Positions 10,772 through 22,039 are shown, counted from the first letter of the stretch. The stretch is 64,000 bases of DNA from Breviolum minutum Mf 1.05b.01 (GCA_000507305.1 DF239244.1:67272-131271), one strand, 5' to 3'. The notes: a model not told the origin generated them from the sequence alone. Numbers and translations are program-made.

Positions 10772-11857
10772 CTTAGCGAAGAAGGGGCTGTGGAAAAATC
10801 TGGTTGGCTCAAATATTGTCTTGAATTTGCTTAAGTTGGTTATAAGAAGTTAAAACATCTCATCCCAAATGGTGGTTTGATGTTGATCTACCATGGTAGA
10901 AATTATAAGATCACCAACTAAACAAACGAGAGTTTTTGGATCTCCATCTAGCTGGACCAAAAACTTACGTGACTGGCTGGAAAGTCCACCATGAAGATGT
11001 ATCTTCTGTTGAAAATGAGGATTTTCCAATGTCATGTGCTGAAAAACAAAAAATCGCAGGCCCGAAAACTTATGGAAGTAACAGTACCTCCAGGAAACAA
11101 GGATGAAACTCAGCTCCTCATTAAGGCTGGCTATTCTTATTTCTAGCGGGTAGGTGGACCAGTGGAGTTTCTTTCCCCTTGTAAAAACATTGACATGTCC
11201 ACAAGCTATGGAACATGAAGAGGGTTTAAATGGCTGTAAAGATGCTTGCTTCCCATACTCAAAATCAAAAAACCCTAAATACTCATCTCCGTGGGCCCTT
11301 CTTTGGTGAATGTGGGAGATAGTATTTTTGGGTGCTTTTTCAAACCTGGTTGGTGGCAGTTTGTGAACCTAAAAGGTTAGTTTTGTCGCTAAGTGGATGT
11401 TTGGAGAAAACCCTCTGGGACATGTGTCATGAAAATTAGGTAGATTTTGTAGTAGCTTCTTTATGGGAGGTTCTTCAAAAAGTCACCGCAAATAAACCTC
11501 CTGTAAAAGAGATGGAAGGCCTAGCTATACGAACTTATCCAGCAGTGTTAACAAGGATTTTCAAAAGTTGCAAGTTGGTTTTTGAACTGGGTTACACCCA
11601 GGGTTTGCCATCACTTGAAACAACCCCAACTAAATTGGAGAAACCCTGCTACCTACCTGTCAATCTTTAGGGAAATATCCAGGCAAAGAATTTCCCAGAT
11701 TCAGTTGGAAACATCATGAAAATCTAAGGGTACCCCAATGCCAACCCCACCCCCCCCCCCCGGATTAAACAAGGCCTTATAATATAAGGAATCATCAACC
11801 ACCATCATCCCCTTTTAATAAGGTGGCTAGTAAGGCCAACAGATCTGAGTCACGCAC

Positions 11858-11899
11858 CTTCGATTGCAAGACTTTCTCTAGGGAGCCATCTGCTGCTGC
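11858..11899 (-). CDS. short type B repeat exon (42 nt)
   Basis: Acceptor GTGCTAG|GCA, 14 codons AAADGSLEKVLQSK in phase 0, donor AAG|GTGCGT. Nearly identical in pattern to the array B exons (AAEDGSLEKIL) but three codons shorter. The 42-nt B form recurs at 36621 and 48957. Confidence 0.8.
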
Positions 11900-12735
11900 C
11901 TAGCACTGGGTGACACCAACAACTGGCATCAACACAAAATCGTGGTAGAGATGCTGTTGATGATTAAGAAATCCTGCTAACCAGTTGAGGTTGGTAGTTT
12001 ATCTCATTGTTTACAGAGTTTCATAAATCCCAGGTGGTGCAGGAGTTCTTCCATCGACAGTATTCCCTTGGACATTTCACATGGATACCAAACATGTGGA
12101 TCTGGAAATGTTATTCAACTCAAATATGACAAGTCTTGCTATCCAGGTTAAGCTGCAGGAGCGTATATCTTTGGAGTATGTATCCCTGCGAACGAACAAT
12201 GGATAGCGAAAATGACATGATTATTATTTGACTGTTGGTGAGATTGGGGGTACACCCAAGACAATATCTATCTGAATTTGTATGAAAAATGTAAATCTCA
12301 ATATAAACGTAAAGTGTACATATTAAAAAAATAAAGAAAACTAAGTATATTGACATGGAACCTATCTGTCCTTTGTTTTGGGGGTTGAACCCTCCAAAAG
12401 AATCAAAACAAGGGTCATTTGGGTTACAGGACACCCAAAAGGCCCAGATATGATATATGTATATAAGCAACATGTATACGTATATTTATTGAAATTGCTT
12501 AAGGTGGTTGGAAGAAATGGTGGTTTAATGGTGGTTTACCAGGGTAGAAAGTAAAGAATCAGCAACTAAACAAACAAGAGAAGCTAACAGTTCGCACCTG
12601 ACAAGTTACCGGGACCCAATAGGAAAGGTTCGTCTTCCAACCACCATTTTTCAGGGGCGAGCTGTCAAACTTGGGGAGTGTATATCTGGAAAAAATCGCA
12701 CACACTTTCCGTGGAGCATTCGTTAAATTACCCAC

Positions 12736-12783
12736 CAACATAAAAACATCGTCTCGGCAAAGTTTGGCCGAAGACCAGACCAA
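12736..12783 (-). CDS. diverged type A exon (48 nt)
   Basis: Acceptor GCCAAG|TTG, 16 codons LVWSSAKLCRDDVFML in phase 0, donor TTG|GTGGGT. The exact 48-nt length, phase and position fit type A, although the acceptor is followed by T rather than G and the peptide is far from consensus. The plus strand is also open across this site (12671-13162), so strand choice rests on the splice signals. Confidence 0.5.
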
Positions 12784-12822
12784 CTTGGCGGTTTTCCATC
12801 AACACAATCTAGACAACCCTGA

Positions 12823-12956
12823 AACAGAAACAACAACAACAACAACAACAACAAGAAAACAAAAAAACAACAAAAACAAGAACAATAACAAAAACATTAC
12901 AAAAACATTACAAAAACAAAAACAAGAAAAGCAAGAACAAGAACAACAACAGCAAT
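12823..12956. repeat. (CAA)n and CAAAAA-rich low-complexity tract
   Basis: About 130 bases of AACAAC, AAAACAAAAAC and AAGAACAAG repeats. The plus-strand frame through it would give poly-threonine and asparagine/lysine runs. This tract makes up most of the apparently long plus-strand ORF at 12671-13162. Confidence 0.9.
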
Positions 12957-13420
12957 GTAAGTCGTTCACTTATTCATTCATTTTTTTTGGGGGGTGGGCG
13001 GGAAGGAAACTACCAGATTTTTTGGGGCAATTTCTTTTTCCAACAGGATTCGAAGTATATAATCTTTCCAACCTAGCCACCGAAAACCACCCCAAGAATA
13101 AACAACAGCAGGGAAAGGGAACGAAGAAATTTCTTCGGAACATCATTCAGGTTTTTCTGTGAAGTAAATGGGATACATACATTCTCAACATGTTCGTCAC
13201 TTGTTCACAAAGTTGATGTTTTTGAAGGCATGACCAAACTACCTTAGCTCCAAAAAGGCAACTACATGGGAGAGAAGAACACACCGTTTCCCTGAAATCA
13301 TTCATCTTCCTTGAGAAAAGTCGTTAGGGGAGTAGCAACCCCCATTTTGTGAAATTCCGTCATTCTAAGCTCCAATTCCCTCAAGAAGTCATCAAACAAA
13401 AGCACCAGAAATCTTCGTGC

Positions 13421-13468
13421 CTGTGACAAAAGCGCTGCAGCCTTCTTTCGAAGGTCCGCCGATGGCTC
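13421..13468 (-). CDS. array unit 1, type A exon
   Basis: EPSADLRKKAAALLSQ, 48 nt, phase 0. Acceptor TTTGCAG|GAG, donor CAG|GCACGA (GC). Alanine replaces glutamate at the third residue of AAxLLSQ, a mark of units 1-3. Confidence 0.85.
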
Positions 13469-13694
13469 CTGCAAACATGGAAACCCTGATTGTGGCTGAA
13501 AGTACTGGCTGCAAAGCTACTCCCTCTAGGTTTACCCTAAACAAAAGGTCTGCTACCCGTATATACCCTTTTAATGCTTATGATAGGCTGAAACTTTTTA
13601 AGGACCCTGCACCTTGTTCTGAAGCGTTTCTGGATAAGATTGACTACAAAAAATCTCACACCTTTCCTATGACTGCGTAATGTCAAATTCCTGC

Positions 13695-13745
13695 CTTCTG
13701 AGATTTCTGTGCCAGAATCTTTTCCAGGGAGCCATCTTCTGCAGC
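13695..13745 (-). CDS. array unit 1, type B exon
   Basis: AAEDGSLEKILAQKSQK, 51 nt, phase 0. Acceptor AATTAAG|GCT, donor AAG|GCAGGA (GC). The acceptor lacks the CAG seen in the neighbouring copies. Confidence 0.85.
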
Positions 13746-14197
13746 CTTAATTCAGTGATCAATCTGCATAAGCATCCAGTGTGTCACAGTGACAAACGGG
13801 CTAAGCCAATGTCTTATGGAATTGAGTGTCAATTCGCTAGCAGTTTTCGAGACGCAACACCCAATCTTACCTCTCCCATCTCATTTGGGCTATCTCCCTT
13901 CACCAGAAGGGGGTTTTCTATCCTAGCCCTCCTGCACAAGCAACAAGAACCTTGAAAACATCCCAAAATGAAAACGGACTGTGCCTAATTAACTATCGGG
14001 TTCAACATGCAACAACAATATACAGTTTGGAGAATCATCCATCCGAACAGTTCTTCCACTTGTGGACTGGTGGCCTTTCAAACACATTCAATGCAAAAAA
14101 TCTACACATTTCCATTGTACCGTGCTTCTGCATTTCTGTTTTGCAATTCACCCTTCACGAACGGTCCCACAACGAGACGATCCAGAAATCTTCGTGC

Positions 14198-14245
14198 CTG
14201 TGACAAAAGCGCTGCAGCCTTCTTTCGAAGGTCGGCCGATGGCTC
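14198..14245 (-). CDS. array unit 2, type A exon
   Basis: EPSADLRKKAAALLSQ with one silent change from unit 1. Acceptor TGCAG|GAG, donor CAG|GCACGA. Confidence 0.85.
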
Positions 14246-14471
14246 CTGCAAACATGGAAACCCTGGTGGCTGAAAGCACTGGTTGCAAAGCTACTCCCTC
14301 TAGGTTTACCCTAAACAAAAGGTCTGCTAAGCCCGCTATATACCGTTTTAATGCTTATGATAGGCTGAAACTTTTTGAGGACCCTGCACCTTGTTCTGAG
14401 GCATTTCAGGATAAGATTGACTACAAAAAATCTCACACCTTTCCTATGACTGCGTAATGTCAAATTCCTGC

Positions 14472-14522
14472 CTTCTGAGATTTCTGCGCCAGAATCTTTT
14501 CCAGGGAGCCATCTTCTGCCGC
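14472..14522 (-). CDS. array unit 2, type B exon
   Basis: AAEDGSLEKILAQKSQK. Acceptor CTTGAG|GCG, donor AAG|GCAGGA. Confidence 0.85.
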
Positions 14523-14973
14523 CTCAAGCAGTGATCAATCTGCACAAGCATCCAGCGTGTCACAGTGACAAACGGGCTAAGCCAATGTCTTATGGAATTG
14601 AGTGTCAATTCGCTAGCAGTTTTCGAGACGCAACACCCAATCTTACCTCTCCCATCTCATTTGGGCCATCTCCCTTCACCAGAAGGGGGTTTTCTATCCT
14701 AGCCCTCCTGCGCAAGCAACAAGAACCTTGAAAACATCCCAAAATGAAAACGGACTGTGCCTAATTAACTATCGGGATCAACATGCAACAACAATACACA
14801 GTTTGGAGAATCATCCATCCGAACAGTTCTTCCACTTGTGGACTGGTGGCCTCTCAAAAAGATTCAATGCAAAAAATCTACACATTTCCATTGTGCCGTG
14901 CTTCTGCATTTCTGTTTTGCAATTCACCCTTCACGAACGGTCCCACAACGAGACGATCCAGAAATCTTCGTGC

Positions 14974-15021
14974 CTGTGACAAAAGCGCTGCAGCCTTCTT
15001 TCGAAGCTCCGCCGATGGCTC
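14974..15021 (-). CDS. array unit 3, type A exon
   Basis: EPSAELRKKAAALLSQ: glutamate instead of aspartate at residue 5. GC donor as in the other units. Confidence 0.85.
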
Positions 15022-15255
15022 CTGCAAACATGGAAACCCTGGTGGCTGAAAGCACTGGCTGCAAAGCTACTCTATATCTACTCCCTCTAGGAATACCCGG
15101 CTGAACAAAAGTTTTGCTAGGCTAGGCCTTACACTGCTCAGCATCAGCTGAAACATTTTTTGCACCCTGAAGCTTATTCTGAAGCATTTCGGGATGAGAT
15201 TGACTACATGAAATTCTCACACCTTTCCTATTACTGCACCGTGTCTCATTCCTGC

Positions 15256-15306
15256 CTTCTGGGATTTCTCTGCCAGAATCTTTTCCAAGGAGCCATCCTC
15301 TGCAGC
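15256..15306 (-). CDS. array unit 3, type B exon
   Basis: AAEDGSLEKILAEKSQK. From this unit upward the B exon has AEKS rather than AQKS. Acceptor TGTGAG|GCT. Confidence 0.85.
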
Positions 15307-15768
15307 CTCACACAATATTCGTTCCGCAGAAGCATCCAGCGTGTCACACTTACAACTAGGCCAAGCAACTGTTCTGTGGATTTTATTGCATCAATTCAAT
15401 GTCAGTTTCCTAGCAACACGGCCAATCTTACCTCAACCACCTCATTTAAGATCATTTAAGCTATCTCCCTTGACCAGAACTAGATTCTTTATCGTTGCCG
15501 TTCTGCATAGCAAACAAGAACCTTGAAAACATCCCAAAATGAAAACGGACTTTGACTAATTAAGTATTACGATGAACATGCAACAACAATACACATTAGA
15601 GAATCATGCGCCCAAATGGGTGCTGAACTGGTAGCCCTCCCAAAGATTCAAAGTCTCAATTAGACAATTCTACACTTCTCATCACCAGTCCATGATGCCG
15701 TGTTTCCTTTTTGCATTTCTCTATTCACAAACGGCAAAACCAACCAGACAATCCAGAGATCTTCGTGC

Positions 15769-15816
15769 CTGCGACAAGAGCTCTGCAGCCTTCTTTCGAA
15801 GGTCCGCCGATGGCTC
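15769..15816 (-). CDS. array unit 4, type A exon
   Basis: EPSADLRKKAAELLSQ, the consensus form. GC donor CAG|GCACGA. Confidence 0.85.
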
Positions 15817-16023
15817 CTGCAAACATGGAAACCCTGATTGTGGCTGAAAGTACTGGCTGCGATGCTACTCCCCCTAGGTTTACCCTCTAGGCCTTAAACA
15901 TGATTCTATTATTGGCTGTTGCTGTTTCAGCAAGACCCTGCAGATCATTCTGAAGTATTTCTAGATCAGATTGACATGAACAAATCACACCTTTCCTATT
16001 ACTGCACCGTGTCACATTCCTGC

Positions 16024-16074
16024 CTTCTGGGATTTCTCTGCCAGAATCTTTTCCAAGGAGCCATCCTCTGCAGC
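16024..16074 (-). CDS. array unit 4, type B exon
   Basis: AAEDGSLEKILAEKSQK. Acceptor CGTGAG|GCT, donor AAG|GCAGGA. Confidence 0.85.
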
Positions 16075-16405
16075 CTCACGCAATATTCGTTCCGCAGAAG
16101 CATCCAGCGTGTCACACTTACAACTAGGCCAAGCAACTGTTCCATAGCAAACAAGAACCTTGAAAACATCCCAAAATGAAAACGGACTTTGACTAATTAA
16201 GTATTACGATGAACATGCAACAACAATACACATTAGAGAATCATGCGCCCAAATGGGTGCTGAACTGGTAGCCCTCCCAAAGATTCAAAGTCTCAATCAG
16301 ACAATTCTACACTTTTCATCACAAGTCCATGATGCCGTGTTTCCTTTTTGCATTTCTCTATTCACAAACGGCAAAACCAACCACACAATCCAGAAATCTT
16401 CGTGC

Positions 16406-16453
16406 CTGCGACAAGAGCTCTGCAGCCTTCTTTCGAAGGTCCGCCGATGGCTC
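16406..16453 (-). CDS. array unit 5, type A exon
   Basis: EPSADLRKKAAELLSQ. This unit is about 140 bp shorter than its neighbours because of an intron deletion just below it, which does not touch an exon. Confidence 0.85.
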
Positions 16454-16656
16454 CTGCAAACATGGAAACCCTGGTGGCTGAAAGTACTGGCTGCGATGCT
16501 ACTCCCTCTAGGTTACCCTCTAGGCCTTAAACATGATTCTATTACTGGCTGTTCCTGTTTCAGCAAGACCCTGCAGATCATTCTGAAGTATTTCTAGATC
16601 AGATTGACATGAAATAATCACACCTTTCCTATTACTGCACCGTGTCACATTCCTGC

Positions 16657-16707
16657 CTTCTGGGATTTCTCTGCCAGAATCTTTTCCAAGGAGCCATCCT
16701 CTGCAGC
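16657..16707 (-). CDS. array unit 5, type B exon
   Basis: AAEDGSLEKILAEKSQK. Acceptor CGTGAG|GCT, GC donor. Confidence 0.85.
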
Positions 16708-16829
16708 CTCACGCAATATTCGTTCCGCAGAAGCATCCAGCGTGTCACACTTACAACTAGGCCAAGCAACTGTTCTGTGGATTTTATTGCATCAATTCGA
16801 TACCAACTTTCCTAACAAAACGGCCAAAG

Positions 16830-17340
16830 TTACCTCAACTAGCTTGTGTGGGCTATCTCCCTTCACTACTGTAGACTTTTTTCCCTATCCCTCCTGAATA
16901 GGCAACAAGAACCTGGAAAACATCCCAAATAAAAACTGACGCGCCTAATTAACTATTAATAGGATCAACATGCAAGAACAATGCATGTTAGGGAATCATG
17001 CATCCAAACGGGTCTGCTACTGGTGGGCCTTCCAAATCATTCAATGTCTCAATGCAACAAATCGACACATTTCAGAAATCTTGGGGCCTGTCACAGTTAC
17101 AACTAAGCAAAGCAGTCTAAGCAACTGTTCTGTGGAACTCTTTGCATCAATTCGATGCCAGCTTTCCTAACATAAAAACCAAAATAAACCTTAATTAGCT
17201 GATTTGGGCTCTCTCCCTGCATCAGGATGAGGGTTTCTTTTCCTATCCCTCCTTCATAGGCAACAAGAACCTGGAAAACATCCCAAACAATAAAAACTGA
17301 CGTGCCTAATGAACTATTAGGATCAACATGCAAGAACAAT
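16830..17340 (-). pseudogene. truncated array unit lacking both exons
   Basis: Unit-type intron sequence runs normally to about 17085, where the A-exon flank (TTCAGAAATCTTGGGGCCTG) jumps directly into sequence that normally lies beyond the B exon (TCACAGTTACAACTAAGC). The A exon body, the A-B intron and the B exon are missing, about 330 bp. The join falls at a short shared TGT-C/G-AC stretch. A complete neighbouring unit starts again at 17521. Confidence 0.75.
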
Positions 17341-17520
17341 GCATGTTAGGGAATCATGCATCCAAACAGGTCTGCTACTGGTGGGTCTTCCAAATCATTC
17401 AATGTCTCAATGGCAACAAATCGACACATTTCATGAAATGTAAATCATGCTGTGCTTCTGTCTTGCATTTCCCCATTCACAACCAGTCCCACGACAGTAT
17501 GATCCAGAAATCTTGTGCGC

Positions 17521-17568
17521 CTGTGACAAAAGCTCTGCAGCCTTCTTTCGAAGGTCCGCCGATGGCTC
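17521..17568 (-). CDS. array unit 6, type A exon
   Basis: EPSADLRKKAAELLSQ. The acceptor context differs (ACGTTTGCAG instead of CATGTTTGCAG) in units 6 and 7. The donor is CAG|GCGCAC, still GC. Confidence 0.85.
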
Positions 17569-17781
17569 CTGCAAACGTGGAAACCCTGGTGGCCGAAAGC
17601 ACTCAAGGTACTCCCTCTAGGTTTACCCTCCAAAACGAAAGGTTTGCTAGGCCTATATGATGCTCACCATCAGCTGAAATATCTCAAGGACCCCGCACAT
17701 TTTTCTGAAGCATTTCTGGGTGAGATTGACTACAGTAAACCCTCACACCGTTCCTATGACTGCACAATGTCACATTCCTGC

Positions 17782-17832
17782 CTTCTTGGATTTCTCTGCC
17801 AGAATCTTTTCCAAGGAACCATTCTCTGCAGC
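17782..17832 (-). CDS. array unit 6, type B exon
   Basis: AAENGSLEKILAEKSKK. Asparagine replaces aspartate and lysine replaces glutamine relative to units 1-5. Acceptor TGCTTCAG|GCT. Confidence 0.85.
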
Positions 17833-18282
17833 CTGAAGCAATGCTTGTTCGGCATTAGCATCCAGCGTGTCACAGTGACAACTAAGCAAAGCAGTCTAAG
17901 CAACTGTTCTGTGGAACTCTTTGCATCAATTCGATGCCAACTTTCCTAAGAAAAGGCCAAAATAAACCTTAATTAGCTGATTTGGGCTCTCTCTCCCTGC
18001 ACCAGAATGAGGGTTTCTTTTCCTATCCCTCCTTCATAGGCAACAAGAACCTGGAAAACATCCCAAATAATAAAAACTGACGTGCCTAATGAACTATTAG
18101 GATCAACATGCAAGAACAATGCATGTTAGGGAATCATGCATCCAAACAGGTCTGCTACTGGTGGGCCTTCCAAATCGTTCCATGTCTCAATGCAACAAAT
18201 CGTAAATGATGCCGTGCTTCTGTCTTGCATTTCCCCATTCGCAAACGGTCCCACGACAGTATGATCCAGAAATCTTGCGCGC

Positions 18283-18330
18283 CTGTGACAAAAGCTCTGC
18301 AGCCTTCTTTCGAAGGTCCGCCGATGGCTC
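18283..18330 (-). CDS. array unit 7, type A exon
   Basis: EPSADLRKKAAELLSQ. Donor CAG|GCGCGC (GC). Confidence 0.85.
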
Positions 18331-18543
18331 CTGCAAACGTGGAAACCCTGGTGGCCGAAAGCACTCAAGGTACTCCCTCTAGGTTTACCCTCCAAAACGA
18401 AAGGTTTGCTAGGCCTATATGATGCTCACCATCAGCTGAAATATCTGAAGGACCCCGCACATTTTTCTGAAGCATTTCTGGGTGAGATTGACTACATTAA
18501 ACCCTCACACCGTTCCTATGACTGCACAATGTCACATTCCTGC

Positions 18544-18594
18544 CTTCTGGGATTTCTCTGCGAGAATCTTTTCCAAGGAACCATTCTCTGCAGC
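18544..18594 (-). CDS. array unit 7, type B exon
   Basis: AAENGSLEKILAEKSQK. Acceptor TGCTTCAG|GCT, GC donor. Confidence 0.85.
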
Positions 18595-19062
18595 CTGAAG
18601 CAATGCTTGTTCGGCATTAGCATCTAGCTTGTCACAGTTACAACTAAGCAAAGCAGTCTAAGCAACTGTTCTGTGGAACTCTTTGCATCAATTCGATGCC
18701 AGCTTTCCTAACAAAAAGGCCAAAATACGCCTTAATAAATTAGCTTATTTGCGCTCTCCCCCTGCACCAGGATGAGGGTTTCTTTTCCTATCCCTCCTTC
18801 ATAGGCAACAAGAACCTGGAAAACATCCCAAATAAAAACTGACGTGCCTAATTAACCATTAGGATCAACATGCAAGAACAATGCATGTTAGGGAATCATG
18901 CATCCAAACAGGTCTGCTACTGGTGGGCCTTCCAAATCATTCAATGTCTCAATGGCAACAAATCGACACATTTCATGAAATGTAAATCATGCTGTGCTTC
19001 TGTCTTGCATTTCCCCATTCACAAACAGTCCCACGACAGTATGATCCAGAAATCTTGTGCGC

Positions 19063-19110
19063 CTGTGACAAAAGCTCTGCAGCCTTCTTTCGAAGGTCCG
19101 CCGATGGCTC
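19063..19110 (-). CDS. array unit 8, type A exon
   Basis: EPSADLRKKAAELLSQ. Donor CAG|GCGCAC (GC). Confidence 0.85.
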
Positions 19111-19323
19111 CTGCAAACATGGAAACCCTGGTGGCCGAAAGCACTCAAGGTACTCCCTCTAGGTTTACCCTCCAAAACGAAAGGTTTGCTAGGCCTATAT
19201 GATGCTCACCATCAGCTGAAATATCTCAAGGACCCCGCACATTTTTCTGAAGCATTTCTGGGTGAGATTGACTACATTAAACCCTCACACCATTCCTATG
19301 ACTGCACAATGTCACATTCCTGC

Positions 19324-19374
19324 CTTCTGGGATTTCTCTGCGAGAATCTTTTCCAAGGAACCATTCTCTGCAGC
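19324..19374 (-). CDS. array unit 8, type B exon
   Basis: AAENGSLEKILAEKSQK. Acceptor TGCTTCAG|GCT, GC donor. Confidence 0.85.
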
Positions 19375-19843
19375 CTGAAGCAATGCTTGTTCGGCATTAG
19401 CATCCAGCTTGTCACAGTGACAACTAAGCAAAGCAGTCTAAGCAACTGTTCTGTGGAACTCTTTGCATCAATTCGATGCCAACTTTCCTAAGAAAAGGCC
19501 AAAATAAACCTTAATTAGCTGATTTGGGCTCTCTCTCCCTGCACCAGAATGAGGGTTTCTTTTCCTATCCCTCCTTCATAGGCAACAAGAACCTGGAAAA
19601 CATCCCAAATAAAAACTGACGTGCCTAATTAACTATTAGGATCAACATGCAAGAACAATGCATGTTAGGGAATCATGCATCCAAACAGGTCTGCTACTGC
19701 TACTGGTGGGCCTTCCAAATCATTCCATGTCTCAATGCAACAAATCGACACATTTCATCACATGTAAATGATGCCGTGCTTCTGTCTTGCATTTCTCCAT
19801 TCACAAACGGTCCCAAAACAGTATGATCCAGAAATCTCCGTGC

Positions 19844-19891
19844 CTGCGACAAGAGCTCTGCAGCCTTCTTTCGAAGGTCCGCCGATGGCTC
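19844..19891 (-). CDS. array unit 9, type A exon (upper end of the array)
   Basis: EPSADLRKKAAELLSQ. Acceptor TGTCTGCAG|GAG, donor CAG|GCACGG. Unit similarity ends just above this exon, near 19935, which marks the upper array boundary. Confidence 0.85.
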
Positions 19892-20229
19892 CTGCAGACA
19901 TGGAAACCCTGGTGGCCGAAAGCACTGTGAGATTGAGAAATTCAAGGCTTCCTTGCATCACTTAGTCCTTACTCCCTCGAAATTTAACTGCTGGAACCTT
20001 AAAATCACCTACCCTAAGGATCATTATTGGACCCTCAAAACTGGCATCATTTTGAGGACCTAAACACCCCTGCGTCATACAGGTTCAAATCCTTCCAGTA
20101 AAGGGTCCAACATCCTTAGGGCACTTAGAAAAAAGGAAAAACATATTCCAAAGCCCCATGGTTTGGGGGGGAAGTACACCTGACCAGTGACAGCTGTCCG
20201 CCCTTCAAAAAATTGCCCGAGGCCCGGGC

Positions 20230-20283
20230 CTTCTTCGAGCCTTTCTCTGCCAAAATCTTGTCTAGGGAGCCATTCTCCGCGGC
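20230..20283 (-). CDS. type B repeat exon above the array (54 nt)
   Basis: AAENGSLDKILAEKGSKK, phase 0, acceptor GCCTGAG|GCC, donor AAG|GCCCGG (GC). It partners the A exon at 20946. Its flanks do not match the array introns, so this is a separate, older copy. Confidence 0.85.
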
Positions 20284-20945
20284 CTCAGGCCATCCCACGA
20301 GGGCCGGATCATCTTGGGATTTGATGAAACCCACTGGATCCCATAGGTTTTTTGTATGGTATATTTGCCTACCGGTAGGAGCCCCTAAAGAAGCAATTTT
20401 TCAAATGGATGGAAATGGTGAAACACCTGGTATTTGGAGTCATCCAATTCAAAAAAACCGTTGTTCCAAGGCACCAGGGAACAAGTCTGTGAGGCAATGA
20501 CTTCCAAAAAAAAACTGACCTTCCTACATGCCATATGGACAAAAGCAGTTGATGTCTGCATTGTGAAAATGCGTACAAATCATGAATCACAATAGCATTT
20601 ATCCACCCAGGTTTTGTACATCTTGGCTCCTCCAAACGGTCTTATGGAAAAGCTTCAAATACATCTCTACTGTGCTGTGCTGTAGTCTTGTCAGCCGCCC
20701 TCCCTGCAACCAACACTTCCCCATCCTGAAAGAATCCTCTCTCTTTGCCACCATTTTTCAGGGATCTTAGATTTGCTGAAGGTGGTTGGAAAAACAAAAT
20801 CTCAAAGCAAACGGTGGTCCGGTTTAATGGTGATCTACTATGGTAGAATCCATAAAGAATCGCCATAACCAAACAAAAAGGGGTCTGGAAATCGGAAAAG
20901 AACGATCTCACCACCGAACCAGAAACATCCCAGAGATCTTCGTGC

Positions 20946-20993
20946 CTGTGTCAAGAGGTTCGCAGCCTTCTTTCGAAGCTCCGCAGATGGCTC
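20946..20993 (-). CDS. type A repeat exon above the array (48 nt)
   Basis: EPSAELRKKAANLLTQ, phase 0, acceptor TTTACAG|GAG, donor CAG|GCACGA (GC). The exon and its immediate splice sites resemble the array copies closely, while the deeper introns carry unrelated alpha and beta elements. Confidence 0.85.
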
Positions 20994-21263
20994 CTGTAAA
21001 CATGGAAACACTGGCCACTGTGATATCAAATTTAAACTGAAAACTAACCCAGTTGGTGGTTTCAACCCATTTGAGAAATATATCAGGTAAACATTGAAAA
21101 ATCCTTGATACCACCACCGACTTTTCAATTCAACATCTACCCTGGGTTTTCATCTCTCAGATGCCTTCAAAACATTTCTGAAGCAGGCCCTTCAGTGAAA
21201 TACACAAGATGGAAAGCACCTACATGGCAGAATTTTTGTGAGCTTTTTTTTTGGATGGTTAAT

Positions 21264-21331
21264 TGACCCTTTCAAAGGTTAAGTGACCTCCAACCTTTGG
21301 GTATCAGAAGGTCACGAATTGAATCACCTGG
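21264..21331. repeat. 'iota' inverted-repeat element (GTGACC ... TTGAATCACCTGG)
   Basis: Short element with GACC(T/C)T near one end and GGTCACG-AATTGAATCACCTGG at the other. The orientation is reversed at 31508-31580 and 49079-49142, where it begins CCAGGTGATTCAAGCCGTGACC. Other copies lie near 10007-10108, 47023-47106 and 50003-50050. No coding capacity. Confidence 0.65.
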
Positions 21332-22039
21332 TAGATAAGGCATTGCAATCATTCTATGTACCCCAAGCAGCCACCCTAGTAAGAGTACAATTCCTAAACC
21401 TGAAAAACCGGCATGGTCCCTAAATTTCTAGACAAATTAGCAAACAAACTTTAAACCTGAATGGTCTGGGCAATTCTTTGCAGACGGGAGTAAAAAAACA
21501 GAAAGGCTGTGGTTGCGATGAAAGATTTGCCCGAGTACAATCCAAGAGGGGAACCTTTATCATCCCAAGTCTGGGAAGGTGAACACGTTTGGTTCCTGGC
21601 ATGGAATTTATCGCATTTACCACTAAAACTGCTGAAAGTAGTGAGTTGCGAATTCTCAAGGGTTCCGTCCAATTTTTGGGTCTACCCCCCTTTTACTTGA
21701 TGAAGTGGTAAAAATCCCAATAAACCCATAGAAATCCTATTAATTACATCAAATTCATCCTTTTTCTTGTCTTTGTTCTTTTGCTCATTTACACAGACAA
21801 ATGGAAAAGTGCTGCTCATTTCACCGTATCACCGATTTCAAAAAATCTCCCAGAAAAGTAATGGCAAAACATGAACCAAAATCCATTGCTTTCTGAAATC
21901 ATCCTTTCCTACCCAATGGATAGAGAGGATTCTGGGGCTACTTAGCTGTTTGAACCACGAAAAAGACCCGCTTTCGTTCCATTATACTGGTGATCTGGTG
22001 GTTGAATAGGAATCCTTAGATTTCATGCTTTATGAAATA

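Larger units (their letters stand above)
13421..19891 (-). repeat. tandem array of a ~777-bp exon-intron unit (about nine copies)
   Basis: Type A exons recur at 13421, 14198, 14974, 15769, 16406, 17521, 18283, 19063 and 19844, giving periods of 777, 776, 795, 637, 1115, 762, 780 and 781. Each unit holds one A exon, one B exon and two introns (about 450 and 215-225 bp). Intron sequence is conserved between units, so the duplication copied genomic DNA, not cDNA. Units 1-3 are almost identical, units 6-9 form a second close group and units 4-5 are intermediate. The 637-bp spacing reflects an internal intron deletion near 16145. The 1115-bp spacing contains a truncated copy lacking both exons. 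All recognisable exons keep frame. Confidence 0.95.

Noticed and set aside
12671..13162. 163-codon plus-strand ORF
   Set aside because: More than a third is the CAA/AAAAC low-complexity tract. The minus strand has a 48-nt phase-0 exon at its start.
13952..19491. Repeated plus-strand ORFs of 83-131 codons in the array (e.g. containing PSFEGPPMAPANMETLV)
   Set aside because: They are the antisense of the A and B exons plus intron. The similarity to each other only reflects the tandem repeat.
13421..20993. Ankyrin repeats, because of the 33-residue period and A-A-x-x-G-x-L
   Set aside because: The G-x-T-P-L-H and turn residues of ankyrin are absent. The two-helix pattern is similar only in length.
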